Positions 34,359 through 43,037 of a DNA stretch of 64,000 nt are shown here, piece after piece. Under the pieces are notes generated by a model. It saw nothing but the letters and a program-made list of their open reading frames with translations, was not told where the DNA came from and did no database searches. Origin of the DNA: Capnocytophaga sp. oral taxon 878 (GTDB taxonomy: Bacteria; Bacteroidota; Bacteroidia; Flavobacteriales; Flavobacteriaceae); contig NZ_CP027229.1 in NCBI RefSeq assembly GCF_002999135.1, positions 1 to 64,000 of the forward strand. The letters run 5' to 3'. The stretch's first letter is position 1, and each line of letters begins with the position of its first letter. Position numbers and translations under genes: made by a program.

Positions 34359-35678
34359 TTAGTTTAGAATTAACTTTCCCATATAAAAGTTTAAAAGCTG
34401 TACATATAATGCCGACATATATTTGTTTTGCAAATACGTTTGTTCGGCAGTGAGGTATGCGTTTTGGCTCACGAGAAGTTCAGTATTAGTAAGTCCGCCG
34501 AACTCGTGTTTCTTCACTGCCAAATCGTAAGCTAATTTAGCATTATCGCGAGCTGTACGCGAGGCTGCTTGTTGCGCTTGGTGAATGGTAGCATTCTGCC
34601 AAGCAGTTTCTATCTTGGCATACAATTCTTTTTCAGCTTGTTGTTCTTCCAAAATAGCTTGTTGCTGGGTAATCTTGGCGAGTTTCACATTGTTCTTGTT
34701 TTTGTTTTGTGAAAAGATAGGAATATTAAGTGTAGCTCCTATCGTCTGACCGAAATTGCTGTCCAATTGCGTGCGATAACTCAAATCGTTGAGGTTTGAA
34801 TAACCAGTGTTTATGCCTGCTTGTAGCGATAGGGTAGGGGCATAACCCGCTTTAGCTATTTTGATATCCTTTTCAGCTATCTTTTGTTGTGATTGATAGA
34901 TTTTTAGGTTAGGAAGCGTTTCTTTGGCTTGTGCAAACACCTCGTCTTTATTAGGGATAATCGCTACACCCTCATCGTTAGGAAGGTCGAGAGCAATAGC
35001 AAAGTCACTATTAGGAGGAAGCTCCAACAGTTGTTTGAGGGTTAGCACACGGTTAGCATACTGGTTTTCTGCCTGAATGATAGCGTATTCATTGTTGGCG
35101 TGACGTGTTTCTATTTCTGCCAAACTCAGTTTAGCTATCGAGCCATTGGCGAACTTGGTTTGTGCTTGCTTGAGTTCTTCAGCCGAGGAGAGCGCTGTGT
35201 TTTTGGCTACGGCAATCCCCTCATAGCTGTAAAGCGCTTGCAGGTAGGCTTCCAGCACACTCAGGGTGATGTTGTTCTTCGCTTCTTGCACATAGAGTTC
35301 GTTCTGCTCGAGCAATAGCTTACTGCGGTCTATTTGTAAATTGATTTTATTCCCTTGATACAGAGGCACAGAGGCTGATACCCCAAAGTTGTTGGAGAAC
35401 GTACGGCGAGATACCCGTTCGTTAGAAATCTGGTTGATTGCCGACCCGTTGTTGAGGTTTGCCGATGCTGAGCCACTTACCGTAGGCAAGCGGTTATCCT
35501 TCGCTTGGCTATAATTAATCTCAGCCGTTTGTTCATTCAGCTCCGTCTTCTTCACCGTGATATTATTCTCCACCGCGTATGTAATGCAGTCTTTTAACGA
35601 CCATTGTTTGGTCTGTGCCTCCGCCACAATACCGCATAAGCACAAGCTAAATATGTAAAAACTTCTTCTCATATTCAT
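34359..35678 (-). CDS. TolC family outer membrane efflux protein
   Basis: A 439-residue outer membrane factor beginning MNMRRSFYIFSLCLCGIVAEA (signal peptide), followed by WSLKDCITYAVENNITVKKTELN and a second, related repeat (VFAQAKETLPNLKIYQSQQKIAEKDIKIAKAGYAPTLSLQAG), as expected for the two-fold TolC barrel. The open frame begins 17 codons earlier, but those overlap the promoter. It is the first gene of the efflux operon. Confidence 0.94.
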   Translation of the reverse strand: MNMRRSFYIFSLCLCGIVAEAQTKQWSLKDCITYAVENNITVKKTELNEQTAEINYSQAKDNRLPTVSGSASANLNNGSAINQISNERVSRRTFSNNFGVSASVPLYQGNKINLQIDRSKLLLEQNELYVQEAKNNITLSVLEAYLQALYSYEGIAVAKNTALSSAEELKQAQTKFANGSIAKLSLAEIETRHANNEYAIIQAENQYANRVLTLKQLLELPPNSDFAIALDLPNDEGVAIIPNKDEVFAQAKETLPNLKIYQSQQKIAEKDIKIAKAGYAPTLSLQAGINTGYSNLNDLSYRTQLDSNFGQTIGATLNIPIFSQNKNKNNVKLAKITQQQAILEEQQAEKELYAKIETAWQNATIHQAQQAASRTARDNAKLAYDLAVKKHEFGGLTNTELLVSQNAYLTAEQTYLQNKYMSALYVQLLNFYMGKLILN

Positions 35679-35694
35679 TTTCAATTTCTTGCCA

Positions 35695-35723
35695 CAAAAG
35701 TACAATAACAAGATAACCTGCAA
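35695..35723 (-). promoter_or_regulatory. Promoter of efflux operon
   Basis: On the minus strand TTG (35721-35723), an 18-nt spacer, and TACTTTTG (35695-35702), with the tolC ATG 16 nt downstream. The leader would be very short. Confidence 0.65.
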
Positions 35724-35920
35724 CAACAAATATCGACCAAAAGCCTCATTTCATCGACCAAATACCCCAATCACACCAGCACCCTCACCATCCCAAGCCC
35801 TCAAACCCCCTTTCCCCCACCCATCACATAACTTAAAAACACATACCAACAAGCCTTTTACTAAATAGCCAAAAGAATAACTAAAAACACAATCCAATGA
35901 TAACTAAAAAAGACCTTAAG

Positions 35921-35968
35921 ATGAACGAACGAATAACGAAGGATAAACGAACTATAAACGAAGGATAG
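35921..35968 (+). repeat. Dispersed intergenic repeat, short form, copy 6
   Basis: Identical over 48 bp to copy 5: ATG, four 11-bp units (35924-35967), TAG. The sequence around it differs from copy 5 apart from a few bases (TAAG before, GTCAGC or GTTAGC after). It lies between tolC and the GH31 gene. The rest of this 430-bp gap has only C-rich and A-rich sequence. Confidence 0.85.
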
Positions 35969-36106
35969 TCAGCAAGCAGATGTAAGACAATCAATAAACA
36001 GACACCCCCAAGTATATAATCTCCAATAAACCAAAAAAGGTCAGAGGGCATAAGTCCATAACTTATGCCCTCCAACCTCTGTAATCAGCTCACCAAAATC
36101 TAAAAC

Positions 36107-37687
36107 CTACCTTACCTTTACAAAATAAGGCAATCGTTCCAGCCCAGCCGTAATAGTATAAGTTTTACCACCCTTATACCGCTTCCCTTGGTCATCTTGC
36201 CATACCCCCTTCGGAAGACGAACACTACGAGTGTCACTCGCCGTAATTATAGGAGCCACCAAGTAAGTATCACCCAGCATATATTGGTCTTTACAATCCT
36301 CAAACCCCTGATGCGGAAAAGCATATTCCATACTCCGCACTATAGGATCACCCGTCTTAGCAGCCTTAATCGCCTCCCCCACAATATACTCACCCAGCTG
36401 CTCATGCCATTTAGCAAATTTAATACAAATATCCAAATTCTCTTTTGAAAGAATACGCCAAGGCGCTACCGAAAATTGCATCATAGGCATCATAGCATGT
36501 ATTTGGCACGACCGAACAATAAGTTTCTGGTCAAATTTATCAGGATCAATATTCTCAAAACTCCGATATTCACCCCCACCTATCATATCAGGGCAAGTGT
36601 AAGCATAACCATTAAGCCCAGCAGCTATCATATCCGGAATAAGCCTAGCTACACCTCCCCACGAATAGCTCTTGTCTCCCAAGCGTTGCACCAAAGGCAA
36701 ATTACCCATTTGCCAGCAAGCCCTAAACTCATTATACGCAAACTCCATACCCAGCTTAGCCCATAACTGCGTTTGCAGTACATCGTATGATTGCTTGTCA
36801 AAAACCTCTATCACATCATCCGAATAGAACTGAGGGTCACCCGCATCAAATTTAAAACCATCTACACCATATTCCTTTTGAAGCATTTTCAACTCATTAA
36901 CCAAATAAGCAAAAGCCTCAGGATTACTAAGATCATAACAAGCACTATAGCCATTCCACCAACTAATAATAGCAGGATTTTGGCTACCCTTTTTCTTTAT
37001 CAAATAACCTTTTCTTTTCAAAAAACGATATTGCTCACTATCAGCCGATACAAAAGGGCATACCCATAACATTACCTTAAAGCCCATTTCGTGTAGCTTA
37101 GCTATCATCGCTTTTGGGGTAGGAAATTTATCAGCACTGAACTGCCACACACCATAATCTTTCTGCCAATTATCGTCAATCATTATAATACCAGTAGGCA
37201 TAGCATTATCCACGATAGCCTGTGCATAAGCCAGCACATCACGTTCATTTTGGTTATAAGTAAGCTCAATCCAAGTGTTGTATTGCGGGTGAGTGAAGAA
37301 GAGTTCAGGCGGGGTCAATTCAGATCCTAATTTTAGCTGAAAAGCCCCCTTATAAGCACTCCTAAGAGTATTACCTTGTTTCTCTACCCCAATCTTTTCA
37401 GAAGAAGTAATTATCAGCTTATCATCAGTGAATTGGTAAGCAAAAGGCTTTGTAGCAGTAATAAAACGCCCTTGGTTAGAAATCAGCACCGGCGTTGATT
37501 GATTGTTGAAGTTTTCAGTACGCAGGTTAAAGGTACGTTTAGAAGGCTGATAAGGCATCATATAGCCTAAAGCAGTGAAACCACCCCACCACTTTTCCTT
37601 AGGCAGTAAGGTAATTTCGGTAGTAGTTTGTGCCTCAGTCCATACTGAGGTTACTAACAGAATAAAGAATAGAATTATCTTTTTCAT
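36107..37687 (-). CDS. Glycoside hydrolase family 31-like enzyme
   Basis: A 526-residue secreted or periplasmic enzyme with signal peptide MKKIILFFILLVTSVWTEA. A beta-rich N-terminal domain is followed by a (beta/alpha)8 barrel with PTGIIMIDDNWQKDYG, the nucleophile region YGVDGFKFDAGD (Asp in FKFD), and a C-terminal beta domain (MLGDTYLVAPIITA). GH31 enzymes cleave alpha-glucosides or alpha-xylosides. This compact type lacks the additional domains of the large members, and its exact substrate is unknown. It stands alone. Confidence 0.88.
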   Translation of the reverse strand: MKKIILFFILLVTSVWTEAQTTTEITLLPKEKWWGGFTALGYMMPYQPSKRTFNLRTENFNNQSTPVLISNQGRFITATKPFAYQFTDDKLIITSSEKIGVEKQGNTLRSAYKGAFQLKLGSELTPPELFFTHPQYNTWIELTYNQNERDVLAYAQAIVDNAMPTGIIMIDDNWQKDYGVWQFSADKFPTPKAMIAKLHEMGFKVMLWVCPFVSADSEQYRFLKRKGYLIKKKGSQNPAIISWWNGYSACYDLSNPEAFAYLVNELKMLQKEYGVDGFKFDAGDPQFYSDDVIEVFDKQSYDVLQTQLWAKLGMEFAYNEFRACWQMGNLPLVQRLGDKSYSWGGVARLIPDMIAAGLNGYAYTCPDMIGGGEYRSFENIDPDKFDQKLIVRSCQIHAMMPMMQFSVAPWRILSKENLDICIKFAKWHEQLGEYIVGEAIKAAKTGDPIVRSMEYAFPHQGFEDCKDQYMLGDTYLVAPIITASDTRSVRLPKGVWQDDQGKRYKGGKTYTITAGLERLPYFVKVR

Positions 37688-37710
37688 TGTATTTGTGGTT
37701 TTGTCTTTAC

Positions 37711-37755
37711 AAAAAAAACTTTGCCAAAGTCTTATACTTTAGCAAAGTTTTAAAA
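37711..37755 (-). terminator. Terminator of ricT-gldH-PBP operon
   Basis: AAAACTTTGCCAAAGT (37715-37730) pairs with ACTTTAGCAAAGTTTT (37736-37751), with one internal mismatch and a 5-nt loop. On the minus strand it ends in eight T, just after the PBP stop codon. Confidence 0.85.
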
Positions 37756-37774
37756 ATAATAATATTATCCGTTA

Positions 37775-40075
37775 TTAGAAGTCAAAATCAATTCCTCCAG
37801 TGTCAGCCTCTTTTTCTTTACTACAGTCTATCTGTATTTGTACATTTTGAGGTGCTGCAAAAGGTTCTTTTGATACATTCAAATCCTTATCAGCATAACA
37901 CTTTTTCATATAATACCCCCATACTGGCAAGGCCATAGTGGCACCTTGTCCATAAGCAGTACTGCGGAAGTGTATCGCACGATCTTCGCCTCCTACCCAT
38001 ACACCAGTTACAAGGTTAGGCACCATACCTATAAACCAACCATCACTATTATTTTGAGTAGTTCCTGTTTTACCAGCTATAGGGTTAGTAAACTGATAAG
38101 GGTAGCCAGTCATTACATTTTTATAAATAGCATTATAGCTATCAGCTCCTTTGGTACGTAAGCGTGCCCCCGATCCATAGCGGGTTACCCCTTCTAAAAG
38201 GTTTACTACAGCACGAGCTACTTCAGCATTCACTACATCATGAGTTTCAGGTGTGTTCTCAAATAATACAGTACCATTTTTATCTTCAATACGGGTTACT
38301 AATACAGGTTTTACATATACACCTTCATTAGCAAAAGTACCATAAGCTCCTACCATTTGCAGTACAGTAGCATCAGCTGTACCTAAGGCTATTGAAGGCA
38401 TTTCTGGCATATCAGTAGTGATACCCAGTTTGCGAACTAAGTTAATAACCGGTATCGGACCTACTTTATCCATCAAGTTCACAGTAATAGAGTTGATTGA
38501 GTTTGCCAAAGCTGCCTTTAAGGTCATCATCTTCCCACTAAATGAGCCATTTGAGTTACGAGGGCACCAAGGTTGTACATTCCCATACTTACCAGCCTCA
38601 ATACAAGTTTGTATATCGGGCAATTCCATACAAGGCGAATAGTGTAGCTGGTCAATAGCAGTAGCATACACAAAAGGTTTAAACGTTGAACCTGTTTGGC
38701 GAGCTCCTTGTACTACTTGGTCATATTGAAAATGTTTGTAGTTAATACCTCCTACCCATGCTTTAATATGCCCTGTTTGTGGCTCCATCGACATCATTCC
38801 TGTACGCAAATGTGCTTTATAGTAAAGGATAGAGTCCCGAGGTGTCATAATAGTATCCTTTTCTCCCTTCCAGCTAAATACGCGCATCTCTACCTTTTTA
38901 TCAAATGATTCACGTATCTCTTTTTCCGAGTAACCTAAGTATTTAAGGTGTATCCATCGGTTAGAGTTTTTCATAGCACGTTCAATAAGGTTTTTGTACT
39001 CATCTTTAGTAACGTGCACAAAGGGGTAGGTAGTATTCTTTTTAGGATTATTTTCAGCATCAAAAGCCTTTTGAAGTTGTTTTAAATGGGCTTTTACTGC
39101 AGCTTCTGCATAAGTTTGCATTTTGGAGTCAATAGTCGTGTATACCTTTAGCCCATCCAGGTATAAGTTGTGTTTAGTACCATCAGGTTTGGGGTTTTGT
39201 TCAATCCACGTTTTCATATAGGAACGCAGGTATTCACGAAAGTAAGTAGCTATACCATCATTATGACTTTCAGGAGTGAATTTAATTTTTAAGGGGAGTT
39301 TTTGTAATGAGTCTTTCTGTTCTTGTGTAATGTAGTTGTTTTTAGCCATTTGGCCTAATACTACATTCCGCCGGTTGGTAACTCCTTCTTTATTTCTTAC
39401 AGGGTTATAAAGGGCAGAGTTTTTGAACATTCCTACCAGCATAGCCCCTTCTTCTATTTTAAGGTCTTTAGGTTCTTTATCAAAATAGATTTTAGCAGCA
39501 GAACGGATGCCATCAGCATTATTGTTGAAGTCATAAATATTAAAGTACATAGCCAAAATCTCTTCTTTGGTGTACTGTTTTTCAAGGCGAGTAGCTATTA
39601 CCCATTCTTTTATTTTCTGGGTATAACGTGCTATTCCTCTTGTTTTTTGCTTGTGAAAAAGCTGTTTAGCTAGCTGTTGTGAGATTGTAGAAGCACCTCC
39701 TTTTCCACCCAAATACACCATAGCGCGTAAGGTACCACGTATATCAATCCCCGAATGTTCATAAAATCGTTCATCTTCAGTGGCAATAAGAGCATCTACC
39801 AAATGTTTAGGTAAATCTTTAAATTTGATAGGCGTACGATTTTCATCTAAGTAAAACTTCCCTAATGATTTTCCATCGGCAGTAACTATTTCAGTAGCTA
39901 AGCTGGTTTCAGGGTTTTCCAAGTGCTTAAAGTCGGGCATTTCACCCAATAGTCCCAACGAAGCCGATAAAAACAGTAATAATACCGCTGCTATCCCTCC
40001 TAAAAAGAGCCCCCAAAACCATTTTACTATAGGGCTCCAACGCTTTTTATTCGTATTTTTATCTGCTTTACTCAT
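37775..40075 (-). CDS. Bifunctional penicillin-binding protein 1A
   Basis: A 766-residue class A PBP that polymerises and cross-links peptidoglycan. There is a cytoplasmic basic tail, one transmembrane helix (about 18-42), and a GT51 domain with ATEDERFYEHSGIDIRGTLRA and GGASTISQQLAKQLF. The transpeptidase domain has the STFK active-site serine (RQTGSTFKPFVYA), SIN (ALANSINSITV) and KTGTT (IAGKTGTTQNNSDGWF). It lies 11 nt after gldH, an association conserved in gliding Bacteroidetes. Confidence 0.95.
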   Translation of the reverse strand: MSKADKNTNKKRWSPIVKWFWGLFLGGIAAVLLLFLSASLGLLGEMPDFKHLENPETSLATEIVTADGKSLGKFYLDENRTPIKFKDLPKHLVDALIATEDERFYEHSGIDIRGTLRAMVYLGGKGGASTISQQLAKQLFHKQKTRGIARYTQKIKEWVIATRLEKQYTKEEILAMYFNIYDFNNNADGIRSAAKIYFDKEPKDLKIEEGAMLVGMFKNSALYNPVRNKEGVTNRRNVVLGQMAKNNYITQEQKDSLQKLPLKIKFTPESHNDGIATYFREYLRSYMKTWIEQNPKPDGTKHNLYLDGLKVYTTIDSKMQTYAEAAVKAHLKQLQKAFDAENNPKKNTTYPFVHVTKDEYKNLIERAMKNSNRWIHLKYLGYSEKEIRESFDKKVEMRVFSWKGEKDTIMTPRDSILYYKAHLRTGMMSMEPQTGHIKAWVGGINYKHFQYDQVVQGARQTGSTFKPFVYATAIDQLHYSPCMELPDIQTCIEAGKYGNVQPWCPRNSNGSFSGKMMTLKAALANSINSITVNLMDKVGPIPVINLVRKLGITTDMPEMPSIALGTADATVLQMVGAYGTFANEGVYVKPVLVTRIEDKNGTVLFENTPETHDVVNAEVARAVVNLLEGVTRYGSGARLRTKGADSYNAIYKNVMTGYPYQFTNPIAGKTGTTQNNSDGWFIGMVPNLVTGVWVGGEDRAIHFRSTAYGQGATMALPVWGYYMKKCYADKDLNVSKEPFAAPQNVQIQIDCSKEKEADTGGIDFDF

Positions 40076-40086
40076 TTCTTTTATTC

Positions 40087-40563
40087 TTATCTCTTTTCTA
40101 CTCTAAGTCCTACTTCGGTAATACCATTCAGCACATTTACCCCTTCATTATCGCCTATTTTGCGCATAGCCTGCTCTATCTTGATGTTATATTTTCCTTT
40201 AGAAGGAAAAGTAAAGTGTTCTTTATACCACAATTTGCTCTCTTTCACTGCCGAATAGCCATCGCCTAACCACTTTCCATCGGGAGTAGCCATTTCATAC
40301 TCAAGCGTATCTACAATTACCTTGTTACTATTGGGTTGTTCCATTTTGGTAATTAAGAACAAATTACTAAAAGGGTATTTTTCAGTGTTTCGCACCATAA
40401 TAAAGAGGTCTTTAGGAGTAAGACTATCGCTTACTTCTATCTGAAAAAGCACTGGCTTATGTGCTTCCCAACCATCAGGAAGTGAAGCGTATTGGCTGTA
40501 TTCTACTTTATTGTTACAACCTAATAGTAAGCCTATAAATAATAAACTTATTACTATTCTCAT
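40087..40563 (-). CDS. gldH: Gliding motility lipoprotein GldH
   Basis: A 158-residue lipoprotein, lipobox LLGC at Cys16 (MRIVISLLFIGLLLGC). The body matches GldH in length and pattern (VEYSQYASLPDGWEAHKPVLFQIEVSDSLTPKDLFIMVRNTEKYPFSNLFLI ... YNIKIEQAMRK). GldH is required for gliding in flavobacteria and is linked to the type IX secretion machinery. Its ATG overlaps the ricT stop by 4 nt, and the PBP1A gene follows. Confidence 0.92.
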   Translation of the reverse strand: MRIVISLLFIGLLLGCNNKVEYSQYASLPDGWEAHKPVLFQIEVSDSLTPKDLFIMVRNTEKYPFSNLFLITKMEQPNSNKVIVDTLEYEMATPDGKWLGDGYSAVKESKLWYKEHFTFPSKGKYNIKIEQAMRKIGDNEGVNVLNGITEVGLRVEKR

Positions 40564-42104
40564 TCTGATTTCTCATTATTAGACTGTTTAGGCTTATTCA
40601 CCTTATTAGCAAAAGGATCAAGATTGCGTCGCACATTAGGATTATGCTGTTTCTTTGCCGACATCTTTTGCTTTTGCTGTATTCTCTTATTGTTATTATT
40701 TGCCTCAGGTGTAGGTGCTTTCTTACTTTGCTGAGCGCTTGCATTAGCTTGTGGTTGTGGAACTTCTATAGGCAGCTTCACCTCCTTAGTAGCAGCGTTC
40801 AGTACTCCTTCACCAGTGCGTTTTAGTTCAGCAGCCTTATTTATATTCTTAGGTAGCTTTTTAGTGTTTTTGTTGTTGCGTTCAGGCTTACTATCTACCT
40901 TTTGCTCATCTTTAGCTATTTCTTTTGTCTGAACCGTGTCTTTAGGTAGTTCTTTTTCCTTATTTCCTTTCTTGTTATTGCGTTTTTTCTTGCGTTTAGG
41001 AGTGTCAAATCGAGTAATGCTATCTTCTTCAATAGGAGCTAATTCAGTATCAGAAGAACTACCTTTATGCGATGAGAGATCGCTTAAAATAGCATATTCT
41101 TCTAACTCTTCTATTTGCTCACCATTTTTGTTAAGATCTATAATTTCTTTTACACTATCTACCGAAAGTTTATACCAAGTAACCGGATTCTCATCATAAG
41201 TAAACCACATTAGCCGCTTAAAGATGTCTATTTTTTGGCAAGAAGCCGAACCTCTAAGAGTATGCAGTTTCACATCAGTACGAGGGAAATCCTGTAAAGC
41301 ATCAAGATAAGTGTCTAGCTCAAAGTTAAGGCAGCATTTTAGTTTTCCACACTGTCCAGCCAGTTTCTGTGGGTTTAATGATAACTGCTGATAACGTGCT
41401 GCCGAAGTAGAAACACTTCTAAAATCAGTAAGCCAAGTAGCACAACAAAGCTCACGTCCGCATGAGCCTATACCACCTAAGCGCGCCGCCTCTTGGCGGA
41501 ATCCTATTTGGCGCATCTCAATACGTACTGAAAAAGCCCTTGCCATATCTTTGATAAGTTGGCGAAAGTCCACACGTCCTTCTGCAGTGTAGTAAAAAGT
41601 AGCTTTAGAGCCATCGCCTTGAAACTCAACATCCGATATTTTCATTTCCAAGCCTAATGCTATTGCCAGCTCACGAGATTGTTTTTGTACTTCTATCTCT
41701 TTATCACGTGACTGATGCCATATATCAATATCGTGCTGATTAGCTTTGCGGTATATGCGGGGTAAGTCTTCCGATTCCCAATTCACACGGCGCTTTTTCA
41801 TTTGTGCACGCACTAATTCACCCGTTAGGCTTACCACCCCTACATCGTGCCCCGATGCTGCTTCTGTAGCCACCACATCGCCCATTTGCAAAGGTAGCTT
41901 ATCTACATTGCGGAAATACTCTTTCCGGCTGTTTTTAAAACGTACTTCTACGCAATTAAAAAACTCTTGTCCTCCGGGTAGTTTGGTATTAGCTAACCAA
42001 TCGAAAACCGAGAGCTTTACGCTCCCAAAACTACGGGCTCCGCAGTTAGTACCACAACTATTATTATTGTCGATATTATTGAAAGTGCAACTATTGCAAC
42101 TCAT
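40560..42104 (-). CDS. ricT: PSP1 domain regulatory protein RicT (YaaT)
   Basis: A 514-residue protein. The PSP1 core (about 45-300) includes GDVVATEAASGHDVGVVSLTGE and the Cys cluster RLGGIGSCGRELCCATWL ... GQCGKLKCCLNFE, which in homologues binds an iron-sulfur cluster. The last 170 residues are lysine- and asparagine-rich and probably disordered, an extension seen in Bacteroidetes. An additional Cys-rich N-terminus (MSCNSCTFNNI, CGTNC) is present. It begins the ricT-gldH-PBP1A operon. Confidence 0.92.
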   Translation of the reverse strand: MSCNSCTFNNIDNNNSCGTNCGARSFGSVKLSVFDWLANTKLPGGQEFFNCVEVRFKNSRKEYFRNVDKLPLQMGDVVATEAASGHDVGVVSLTGELVRAQMKKRRVNWESEDLPRIYRKANQHDIDIWHQSRDKEIEVQKQSRELAIALGLEMKISDVEFQGDGSKATFYYTAEGRVDFRQLIKDMARAFSVRIEMRQIGFRQEAARLGGIGSCGRELCCATWLTDFRSVSTSAARYQQLSLNPQKLAGQCGKLKCCLNFELDTYLDALQDFPRTDVKLHTLRGSASCQKIDIFKRLMWFTYDENPVTWYKLSVDSVKEIIDLNKNGEQIEELEEYAILSDLSSHKGSSSDTELAPIEEDSITRFDTPKRKKKRNNKKGNKEKELPKDTVQTKEIAKDEQKVDSKPERNNKNTKKLPKNINKAAELKRTGEGVLNAATKEVKLPIEVPQPQANASAQQSKKAPTPEANNNNKRIQQKQKMSAKKQHNPNVRRNLDPFANKVNKPKQSNNEKSE

Positions 42105-42135
42105 TGTCTGTTATTTATTAAAGGTAATCAATCGG

Positions 42136-42165
42136 CAAAGATACAAAACTTTTTGCAATTAACAA
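42136..42165 (-). promoter_or_regulatory. Promoter of ricT-gldH-PBP operon
   Basis: On the minus strand TTGTTAATT (TTG at 42163-42165), a 19-nt spacer and TATCTTTG (42136-42143) followed by CC. The ricT ATG is 31 nt downstream. Confidence 0.75.
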
Positions 42166-42221
42166 CAAACAGCAAATATTTTTTCAGTGCTATTTATAAA
42201 GTCTTTATGGTATAATACAAT

Positions 42222-42252
42222 AAAAAACAGCCCTTTATGGGGGCTGTTTTAT
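42222..42252 (-). terminator. Terminator of rplU-rpmA operon
   Basis: AAAACAGCCC (42224-42233) pairs with GGGCTGTTTT (42241-42250) across a 7-nt loop. It is 20 nt after the rpmA stop and has T-runs on the minus strand. Confidence 0.88.
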
Positions 42253-42270
42253 TAATAAGGTAATGTTTTA

Positions 42271-42531
42271 TTATGCTTCTAATGGAATTATAGAAACATA
42301 AGATTTATCGTTCTTTTTCTTTTCGAATTTCACGATACCGTCAATCTTAGCGTGCAAAGTGTGGTCTTTACCTACATACACATTTTCACCCGCATTATGC
42401 TGAGTGCCACGCTGACGTACGATGATGTTACCTGCAAACGCAGCTTGACCACCGAAAATTTTCACACCTAATCGTTTAGAGTGTGACTCTCTACCGTTCT
42501 TTGAACTACCGACACCTTTCTTGTGAGCCAT
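42271..42531 (-). CDS. rpmA: 50S ribosomal protein L27
   Basis: An 86-residue ribosomal protein with the standard [30 protein letters not shown]-terminus and IIVRQRGTQ core, near the peptidyl-transferase centre of the ribosome. There is no N-terminal processed extension as found in Firmicutes. It follows rplU by 25 nt. Confidence 0.98.
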   Translation of the reverse strand: MAHKKGVGSSKNGRESHSKRLGVKIFGGQAAFAGNIIVRQRGTQHNAGENVYVGKDHTLHAKIDGIVKFEKKKNDKSYVSIIPLEA

Positions 42532-42556
42532 TTTCTTACATTTTTAAGTTGAACAA

Positions 42557-42868
42557 TTAACCAATAATACTTTCAATTACAATCTGTGTAAGATACTGAC
42601 GGTGTCCGTTCTTCACCTTGTAACCTTTACGTCTTTTCTTTTTGAAAACGAGTACTTTGTCTCCTTTCAAATGTTTCAAAACTTTAGCTTCTACCGAAGC
42701 TCCGTTTATAGCTGGGGCGCCTACAGTTACAGCTCCGTTGTTATCAAGCAGAAGTACTTTGTCAAAAGTTACTTTGTCTCCTTCTGCATTAGGCAAGCGG
42801 TGCACATACACTTTTTGGTCTTTGTTTACTTTAAATTGTTGCCCTGCTATCTCTACAATTGCATACAT
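42557..42868 (-). CDS. rplU: 50S ribosomal protein L21
   Basis: A 103-residue ribosomal protein (MYAIVEIAGQQFKVNKDQKVYVHRL ... VLVFKKKRRKGYKVKNGHRQYLTQIVIESI), the invariant partner of L27. Length and motifs are normal. Confidence 0.98.
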   Translation of the reverse strand: MYAIVEIAGQQFKVNKDQKVYVHRLPNAEGDKVTFDKVLLLDNNGAVTVGAPAINGASVEAKVLKHLKGDKVLVFKKKRRKGYKVKNGHRQYLTQIVIESIIG

Positions 42869-42904
42869 AGCTTAACGTTTTAATTATTGTTTATAAATCG
42901 GCGG

Positions 42905-42933
42905 CAAAGGTACAACTATTTTTCCAGATAGCA
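42905..42933 (-). promoter_or_regulatory. Promoter of rplU-rpmA operon
   Basis: On the minus strand TTGCTATCT (TTG at 42931-42933), an 18-nt spacer and TACCTTTG (42905-42912) followed by CC. Confidence 0.78.
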
Positions 42934-42975
42934 AAATATTTATCACTTTTTTTATTCGCTGTCTATCTCCCTTTG

Positions 42976-43017
42976 CTAAAAAGCCGAGCTCTATTTTTTT
43001 AGAACTCGGCTTTTTAT
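42976..43017 (-). terminator. Terminator of cydAB operon
   Basis: AAAAAGCCGAGCTCT pairs with AGAACTCGGCTTTTT with one mismatch (arms 42978-42992 and 43001-43015), with T-runs in both orientations. It lies 22 nt after the cydB stop. Confidence 0.88.
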
Positions 43018-43037
43018 TTCTCTTATTTATTGTTCAA

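Noticed and set aside
35881..36075. Minus-strand open frame over repeat copy 6
   Set aside because: It is the reverse reading of the repeat, and the encoded sequence (SFIVRLSFVIRSF) is a translation of the 11-bp units.
42869..42904. Ribosomal protein leader regulatory RNA before rplU
   Set aside because: The predicted leader is only about 30 nt and shows no notable hairpin.
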